From: Bacteroidota bacterium
Lineage (GTDB): Bacteria > Bacteroidota > Bacteroidia > B-17B0 > Aurantibacillaceae
Reading direction: 5' to 3'
Assembly: GCA_005800865.1 (NCBI GenBank)
Contig: SYEI01000372.1
Span: 1-6,993, forward strand
Length of the DNA: 6,993 nt
The position numbers were made by a program, and so were the translations under genes. Of the stretch, positions 1 through 4,037 are shown in pieces. The stretch's first letter is position 1. The number at the start of each line of letters is the position of its first letter. The notes below the pieces were generated by a model. It worked only from the letters and a program-made list of their open reading frames with translations. It was not told the origin of the DNA and searched no databases.

Positions 1-24
1 AACAAATAAACAGTTACAAAAAAC

Positions 25-53
25 AAAAGCCCGATAAAATTATCGGGCTTTTT
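25..53. terminator. Bidirectional intrinsic terminator hairpin
   Basis: A perfect 12-bp inverted repeat (arms 25-36 and 41-52, AAAAGCCCGATA / TATCGGGCTTTT) encloses a 4-nt AAAT loop. The GC-rich core GCCCG/CGGGC is flanked by A and T tracts on both sides, so it can end transcription on either strand. On the minus strand the stem is followed by further T runs and lies 10 bp past the stop codon of the small lipoprotein gene, so it is probably that gene's terminator. On the plus strand it would end a gene that lies upstream of the window. Confidence 0.93.
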
Positions 54-62
54 GATTTAAAT

Positions 63-215
63 TTATTCTGCAGTTGTGCTATCTGTAGGATGAGGATGAC
101 AATGTGATTTTGGCTTAATATCCATTGGACGATGACAACCTTTTTTTCCGCACGACGACAAACTGATGGCTGCAATACATACTGCAATTGCCATAATGAT
201 TTTCAAATTTTTCAT
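63..215 (-). CDS. Small His/Cys-rich lipoprotein, 50 aa
   Basis: This minus-strand gene encodes 50 residues beginning MKNLKIIMAI and ending TTAE, with a TAA stop. Residues 1-21 form a lipoprotein signal peptide: Lys at 2 and 5, a hydrophobic core at about 6-19, and the lipobox L19-S20-S21-C22. Cleavage before C22 would leave a 29-residue lipid-anchored peptide. The mature part contains C27-H28 and a tight H38-C39-H40-P-H42 cluster, then a Thr/Ser-rich tail. This is seen directly in the sequence; metal binding (for example Zn, Cu or Ni) is inference from the ligand density. No named family is recognised. The +2 and later residues are G-K-K, so the final location (inner or outer membrane) is uncertain. 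A perfect hairpin terminator begins 10 bp past the stop, and the upstream region is A-rich, as is common for Bacteroidota starts. No clear TAnnTTTG box is seen on this strand. It is divergent from the EI24 gene. That it is a real gene is supported by the complete lipobox signal and the well-placed terminator. Confidence 0.85.
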   Translation of the reverse strand: MKNLKIIMAIAVCIAAISLSSCGKKGCHRPMDIKPKSHCHPHPTDSTTAE

Positions 216-274
216 ATTATTTATTTTTTGATTATACTTAGAAACGGTTCAGGTTTCGTGATAGTATTTCATTA

Positions 275-286
275 CTCATTAATGAG
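275..286. promoter_or_regulatory. 12-bp perfect palindrome in divergent intergenic region
   Basis: CTCATTAATGAG is a perfect palindrome in the 150-bp gap between the two divergent genes. With one bulged base the symmetry extends to TTAC (272-275) against GTAA (287-290). It lies 59 bp upstream of the lipoprotein start and about 50 bp upstream of the forward -7 box. Such symmetry fits a dimeric regulator's binding site serving one or both genes, but no regulator is encoded in the window and short AT-rich palindromes can occur by chance. The rest of 216-365 shows only AT-rich sequence and the forward promoter. Confidence 0.35.
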
Positions 287-336
287 GTAAAACCTATTCT
301 TTTGAAGGTAAGCTTTTCGATTGTTGTTAAATCTTC

Positions 337-344
337 TAAATTTG
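337..344 (+). promoter_or_regulatory. Bacteroidota-type -7 box (TAAATTTG) for EI24-mqnA operon
   Basis: TAAATTTG matches the Bacteroidota sigma-A -7 consensus TAnnTTTG exactly. It ends 21 nt before the ATG at 366, which would give a leader of roughly 15 nt. No TTG lies at the ideal 17-23 bp upstream distance: the TTG triplets at 321-326 are too close, and only a CTTTT run (about 313-317) sits near the expected place. The -33 element is therefore weak or absent. Confidence 0.5.
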
Positions 345-365
345 TATGCAAATGCACAATAATCT

Positions 366-1166
366 ATGAATTTCTTTACAGGATTTTTTAAAGCTATCGG
401 CAATTGTTTCAAAGGGTTTAGTTTACTTTTTGAAAAAGGTTTATGGCCTTATTTATTCTATTCGGTGGGTTTATGGTTATTAATGTGGATAGGCAGTATT
501 TGGGTATTTGCCGAAATAGCTTCGCAATTAGCCAACTACCTAAACCAACAATTAAATTTTGAAGAAATTCCCGATTCTGGTGCTATTTTATCTTTTGCTA
601 AACCTTTTCTAACAGGTTATTTTAGTTTCATTATGACCTGGGTATTTAAAATTATCTTTTGGTTTTTATCCAGCACCTTTACTAAATACTTAGTTTTAAT
701 AGCCCTCTCCCCTCTATTTGCGCTACTATCCGAATCGGTTGAAGAAAAAACAAATGGCAAAAATTATCCTTTCACTTTTCCGCAATTAATAAAAGACATT
801 GGAAGAGGTATTGTGATTAGTTTAAGAAACATGCTCTTAGAATATTTTTTCATTATCACAGGATTTATAATTACCCTACTTTTTCCGCCATTAGTTATTG
901 TTACTGGCCCTTTATTAATGATTATTTCTTGGTACTTTATAGGTTTTACAATGTTGGACTATAATTTTGAAAGACATAAAATGACTATTTCAGAAAGCGT
1001 AAAATTTACTCGCAAAAACATTGGCTTAGCTTGTGGCATTGGTTTAGTTTACACCGTATTTATGTGGTTACCGTTTTTTATTGGTTTAATGTTTGGTACC
1101 GCTTTAGCAGTGGTTGGAGCAACTATTAGTTTTTTAGAACTAAAACAAAAAGAAACTGTTATATAA
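366..1166 (+). CDS. EI24/CysZ-family integral membrane protein
   Basis: This is a 266-residue polytopic inner-membrane protein, close to the length of E. coli CysZ (about 250). Hydrophobic segments are visible at about residues 27-50, 82-120 (probably two passes or a re-entrant hairpin), 157-197 (two passes) and 222-256. Family-like stretches are the SPLFALLSESVEEK segment (115-128) ending a hydrophobic region, the D144-I-G-R-G-I...SLRN stretch (144-155), and D198-Y-N-F-E-R followed by SESVKFTRKN (209-218). CysZ proteins of Proteobacteria mediate sulfate uptake, but EI24-domain proteins in Bacteroidota have no settled role, so sulfate transport is not asserted. The stop codon is 3 bp from the mqnA start, so the two genes are almost certainly co-transcribed from the promoter at 337-344. 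The ATG at 366 is preferred because it follows that promoter at normal distance and gives a short cytoplasmic N-terminus before the first membrane segment. Confidence 0.85.
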   Translation: MNFFTGFFKAIGNCFKGFSLLFEKGLWPYLFYSVGLWLLMWIGSIWVFAEIASQLANYLNQQLNFEEIPDSGAILSFAKPFLTGYFSFIMTWVFKIIFWFLSSTFTKYLVLIALSPLFALLSESVEEKTNGKNYPFTFPQLIKDIGRGIVISLRNMLLEYFFIITGFIITLLFPPLVIVTGPLLMIISWYFIGFTMLDYNFERHKMTISESVKFTRKNIGLACGIGLVYTVFMWLPFFIGLMFGTALAVVGATISFLELKQKETVI

Positions 1167-1169
1167 AAC

Positions 1170-1904
1170 ATGAAACACACTGTATCCATCGTTAACTACT
1201 ATAACACCACGCCATTTTTATATGGCATTCATCATTCTGATTTTTTATCTCGGATAACATTAGAATCAGATATCCCTAGTGTGTGTGCTCAAAAATTAAA
1301 AAACAAACAAGTAGAAATTGGCTTAGTACCAGTGGCTATTTTGCCTGAATTAGAAAGCTACCAAATCATTACCGATTATTGTATTGGAGCTATTGGAAAA
1401 GTAGATAGCGTGAAATTATTTTCCGAAAAACCTTTAGAAGAATTGACACATGTATTATTAGATTATCAATCTAAAACATCAGTAAACTTAGTTCAGGTTT
1501 TAAATAAACATTTTTGGAAAAAGAACATTCAGTTCATCAATGCTACTGAGGGATTTGAAAAACAGATTTCTGGAACAACTGGAGCGGTTATTATTGGCGA
1601 CAGAACTTTTGGTTTGACGTCCTATCCTTATCAATACGACCTATCTGAAGAATGGCAAAAATATACAGGTTTACCTTTTGTGTTTGCTTGTTGGGTAAGT
1701 AATGTGCCATTAGAAGAAAGTTTTATTAATGAGTTCAATAAAACCTTAGCTTTTGGCGTTGATCATATTGAAGAAGCGGTGATAGAAAAACCAAACCATG
1801 CTTTAGGCGATAAGGCATTAGATTATCTAAAAAATAAAATTTCATACAATTTAGATGCTGATAAAAAGAAAGCATTGGAGAAGTTTTTAGAGTTGATGAA
1901 ATAA
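1170..1904 (+). CDS. mqnA: Chorismate dehydratase MqnA (futalosine menaquinone pathway)
   Basis: This 244-residue protein belongs to the MqnA/MqnD family, whose fold resembles periplasmic binding proteins, but it has no signal peptide and should be cytoplasmic. MqnA converts chorismate to 3-[(1-carboxyvinyl)oxy]benzoate, the first step of the futalosine route to menaquinone. Family-like blocks occur in the expected order: the N-terminal VNYYNTTPFLYG (8-19, usually V-x-Y-L-N-x-x-P-F/L), EIGLVPVA (49-56), the G76-K-V-D-S-V-K-L-F-S strand (76-85), LDYQSKTSV (97-105), an IIGD loop (141-144), and DL-x(3)-W...TGLPFVFACW (158-175). The length and the GLVP and G-x-V-x-S-V-x-L-F-S blocks favour MqnA over MqnD (dihydroxynaphthoate synthase), although this call is by eye. 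The gene starts 3 bp after the EI24 gene and shares its transcript. No other mqn gene is in the window, so the rest of the pathway must lie elsewhere. No clear terminator follows it. Confidence 0.88.
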   Translation: MKHTVSIVNYYNTTPFLYGIHHSDFLSRITLESDIPSVCAQKLKNKQVEIGLVPVAILPELESYQIITDYCIGAIGKVDSVKLFSEKPLEELTHVLLDYQSKTSVNLVQVLNKHFWKKNIQFINATEGFEKQISGTTGAVIIGDRTFGLTSYPYQYDLSEEWQKYTGLPFVFACWVSNVPLEESFINEFNKTLAFGVDHIEEAVIEKPNHALGDKALDYLKNKISYNLDADKKKALEKFLELMK

Positions 1905-1983
1905 TAAGCTATCATTGACGGAATTTTCAATCAATAAAAGCACTATTGCACTCATTAATGGTAATTTATATTCTTTAAAAAAC

Positions 1984-1991
1984 TATCTTTG
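1984..1991 (+). promoter_or_regulatory. Bacteroidota-type -7 box (TATCTTTG) for T9SS cargo gene
   Basis: TATCTTTG matches TAnnTTTG exactly and ends 16 nt before the ATG at 2008, consistent with a leader of about 10 nt. The usual -33 TTG is not found at 17-23 bp; the nearest upstream TTG (1946-1948) is too far. The box argues for separate transcription of the downstream gene, which begins 103 bp after mqnA. The remainder of 1905-2007 holds only AT-rich sequence with no convincing terminator. Confidence 0.5.
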
Positions 1992-2007
1992 AGTAAACGC
2001 ATTTATT

Positions 2008-2931
2008 ATGAGAAAAATCTCTAAACTTCTTCTGTTAGCCTCTATTACAATTACTAAAATAAATGCACAAACCTTAACAACCTATAGTGTTTTAAGCACT
2101 TCCTACGACAGATCAACTGGCACATTTTTTTCTTTAGGTTCGGTAGATGATTATTGGTTTTATACCAAAATGCAAAACTTAACAGTTCCTTTAAATCCTT
2201 CTACAATTATTAATTACGCTAATGCACCAACCTATGTTGTGCCTAATAGTGGCAACAATACATTTGCGGGCATCATCAATGATCATAGTATTAATTTTGC
2301 CAATAATACTGCTTCACCAGGTTTAAAATTAGTTACCTACCGTACTTACTTTAACATTCCTAATTTGCCTACGCATGGCTATGAACTCGATTTTACAATG
2401 AGTGCCGACGATGCTGTGGATAATGTAAAACTCAACGGAGTGCAAAAAGGAAAATTTTTAGACGCTAATTATAATAACATCCCTGGTATAGGAAAACCGT
2501 ATTTATTAAACATTCCAGCATGCGATACTAGTTTTAGAACTGGATTAAATTACATTGATGTAACTATTGCAGATGCTGGCTCAACCATTGGTTTTTATGG
2601 AGAAATCTATTTATCAGAATCTTCTGCCGCATGTCCATCTGAAGTAGGAATTAAAGAGTATAACCAAAACAAAACCTTCCTTTCTATTTTTCCAAATCCT
2701 GCAAAAGCCAACTTGGGTTTTAAGATTAATCCCGCTTCTTTTCATGATATTGAAAGCACTATTATTTTTAAAATCTATTCGGTAGATGGTAAAGAAATAA
2801 AAACGGAGAAAATCAATAAAACAGATTTAAGTACTTATATTTTAAATATAGAAATCCTAAATAAAGGCATTTACTTTTTAAATATCCAATCTGGTGTATA
2901 TTCCCAAAATTTAAAATTTGTCAGGGAGTAA
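2008..2931 (+). CDS. Secreted T9SS cargo protein, unknown function
   Basis: This 307-residue exported protein has three parts. Residues 1-20 are a Sec signal peptide (basic MRKISK, a hydrophobic core, and A20 before Q21 as the likely cleavage site). Residues of about 21-205 form a beta-rich region with no recognised catalytic motif. Within it, YELDFTMSADDAVDNVKLNG (125-144), GLNYIDVTIADAG (179-191) and GFYGEIYL (195-202) resemble the strand and loop pattern of jelly-roll or galactose-binding-like folds; that is inference. Residues of about 225-307 are a type A T9SS C-terminal sorting domain: IFPNPAKANL (227-236), FKIYSVDGKEI (254-264), and a final GIYFLNIQSG...KFVRE. Proteins with this domain cross the outer membrane through the type IX machinery (SprA channel) and are usually processed by PorU and anchored or released. 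A linker with acidic and Asn-rich residues precedes the domain. C171 and C209 could form a disulfide. The function of the N-terminal part is not known; adhesion or glycan binding is possible. Confidence 0.88.
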   Translation: MRKISKLLLLASITITKINAQTLTTYSVLSTSYDRSTGTFFSLGSVDDYWFYTKMQNLTVPLNPSTIINYANAPTYVVPNSGNNTFAGIINDHSINFANNTASPGLKLVTYRTYFNIPNLPTHGYELDFTMSADDAVDNVKLNGVQKGKFLDANYNNIPGIGKPYLLNIPACDTSFRTGLNYIDVTIADAGSTIGFYGEIYLSESSAACPSEVGIKEYNQNKTFLSIFPNPAKANLGFKINPASFHDIESTIIFKIYSVDGKEIKTEKINKTDLSTYILNIEILNKGIYFLNIQSGVYSQNLKFVRE

Positions 2932-2967
2932 AAAAAACTAGACAAGCTTTTTTCTACCATTCTTTAA

Positions 2968-2999
2968 TTGAAGGTTTGACTTTAATTTTCTTATATTTA
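2968..2999 (+). promoter_or_regulatory. Possible promoter of the MDR gene (TTG-N21-TATATTTA)
   Basis: A TTG (2968-2970) is separated by 21 bp from TATATTTA (2992-2999), which matches TAnnTTTG except for the last base. Element spacing fits the Bacteroidota pattern, but the -7 box ends only 5 nt before the ATG at 3005, so a transcript from here would be nearly leaderless. The rest of the 73-bp gap contains an A6...T6 pair just after the upstream stop, which is too poor in GC to be a credible terminator. Read-through from the upstream gene is an alternative. Confidence 0.3.
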
Positions 3000-3004
3000 C
3001 TTGA

Positions 3005-3973
3005 ATGAAAGCCTCTATTTATAACCAATACGGTCCACCAAGCGTACTTCAAATTAAAGAAGTAACTAAACCAACTCCAAAGGACAATGAAGTATTAGTG
3101 AAAATTCATGCTACTACGGTTAACCGCACTGATATTGCTTTTAGAAAACCAGACCATTTTATTAATAGATTGTTTAATGGTTTGTTAAAACCAAAAATAC
3201 AAATACTAGGAACTGAGTTTGCTGGAGAAATAGAAGCCATTGGTAATCATGTAAAAACATTTAAAGTTGGTGACCAAGTTTTTGGAATAAATACGATGGC
3301 TTTTGGAACTCATGCGGAGTACATTTGTATACCCGAACACAAATCCATTGCACACAAACCAAATAATATGACATTTATGGAAGCTGCAGCTGTTTGTGAG
3401 GGCTTTATATTTGCCAATAATTACGTAAAATGTATCGACTTTAAAACTTCTCCAGAAATTTTAATAAATGGCGCGACTGGTTCTATTGGTTCTGCAGCAT
3501 TACAATTAGCAAAATATTATGGAGCCAAACATATCACAGCAGTTTGCAACACAAAAAATATTGAATTGATAAAAACGTTGGGTGCTAATGAAGTTATTGA
3601 TTACACAAAAAACGATTTCACACAAATAACCCAACAATTTAACGTGGTGTTAGATGCTGTAGGCAAAAGCACCTTTTTTAAGTGTAAACATCTTCTCATA
3701 AAAGACGGTGTATATTTTTCAAGCGAATTAGGCCCCTACTCTCAAAATATTTTTTTGGCACTCTTTACTCCTATTTTCAGAAAACGAAAAGTAAAATTTC
3801 CTATCCCTACTGATAGTAAAAAAGACATTGAGTTTTTAAAAGACATGATTGAATCTGGAAAGTACAAAGCTGTTATTGACAGAACTTACCCACTATCTCA
3901 AATTGTAGAGGCTACAACCTATGCAGAAACTGGAGAAAAAACAGGAAATGTGGTGATTAGAATCATTGATTAA
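3005..3973 (+). CDS. Zinc-independent MDR oxidoreductase, quinone-reductase type
   Basis: This is a 322-residue cytoplasmic member of the medium-chain dehydrogenase/reductase superfamily, of typical length for the quinone oxidoreductase (QOR) branch. The N-terminal GroES-like domain covers about residues 1-125: MKA...YG at the start, E29-V-L-V-K-I, N40-R-T-D43, G69-T-E-F-A-G74 and F86-K-V-G-D-Q-V-F-G94. The Rossmann domain follows with the nucleotide-binding turn N155-G-A-T-G-S-I-G162, then QLAK (167-170), LGANEVIDY (192-200) and VVLDAVG (214-220). The GK(Y)K...I..TYPL segment near 285-297 and the C-terminal GNVVIRI strand close the catalytic domain. Cys and His at the usual catalytic-zinc positions are replaced (N40 for Cys, T70 for His), and there is no four-Cys structural zinc loop, so it should act without zinc using NAD(P)H. 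The physiological substrate cannot be read from the sequence; quinones or enones are typical of the branch. It appears to be transcribed alone. Confidence 0.85.
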   Translation: MKASIYNQYGPPSVLQIKEVTKPTPKDNEVLVKIHATTVNRTDIAFRKPDHFINRLFNGLLKPKIQILGTEFAGEIEAIGNHVKTFKVGDQVFGINTMAFGTHAEYICIPEHKSIAHKPNNMTFMEAAAVCEGFIFANNYVKCIDFKTSPEILINGATGSIGSAALQLAKYYGAKHITAVCNTKNIELIKTLGANEVIDYTKNDFTQITQQFNVVLDAVGKSTFFKCKHLLIKDGVYFSSELGPYSQNIFLALFTPIFRKRKVKFPIPTDSKKDIEFLKDMIESGKYKAVIDRTYPLSQIVEATTYAETGEKTGNVVIRIID

Positions 3974-4012
3974 GTCCCCGCATTTTCCCCTTTTTTTCTT
4001 CTATAAAATCCC

Positions 4013-4020
4013 TATCTTTA
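4013..4020 (+). promoter_or_regulatory. Near-consensus -7 box (TATCTTTA) for M1-barrel gene
   Basis: TATCTTTA differs from TAnnTTTG only in the last base and ends 17 nt before the ATG at 4038, nearly the same position as the TATCTTTG box upstream of the T9SS cargo gene. No TTG is seen at the -33 position; that area is a C/T tract (about 3987-4001). The location in a 64-bp gap after the MDR stop suggests that the peptidase gene is transcribed independently. Confidence 0.42.
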
Positions 4021-4037
4021 AGGGTTATTTAATCACT

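Noticed and set aside
366..1166. Calling the membrane protein a sulfate transporter (cysZ)
   Set aside because: Family resemblance is good, but there are no sulfur-assimilation genes nearby and the role of EI24 proteins in this phylum is not established.
1950..1960. ACTCATTAATG upstream of the T9SS gene, identical to part of the palindrome near 274-284
   Set aside because: Only 11 bases match and the second half of the palindrome is missing. Several chance 11-base matches are expected in a 7-kb AT-rich window.
2932..2953. A6...T6 pair after the T9SS gene stop as a terminator
   Set aside because: The arms would be pure A-T pairs with no GC core, and the inner bases do not pair, so the hairpin would be too weak.
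3980..4000. C-run and T-tract after the MDR stop as an intrinsic terminator
   Set aside because: The CCCC runs have no GGGG partner upstream of the T-tract, so no stem forms.
4010..4024. CCCT...AGGG hairpin before the M1 gene as a regulatory structure
   Set aside because: It has only 4 bp of stem with a 7-nt loop, and overlaps the -7 promoter box; this is not above chance.
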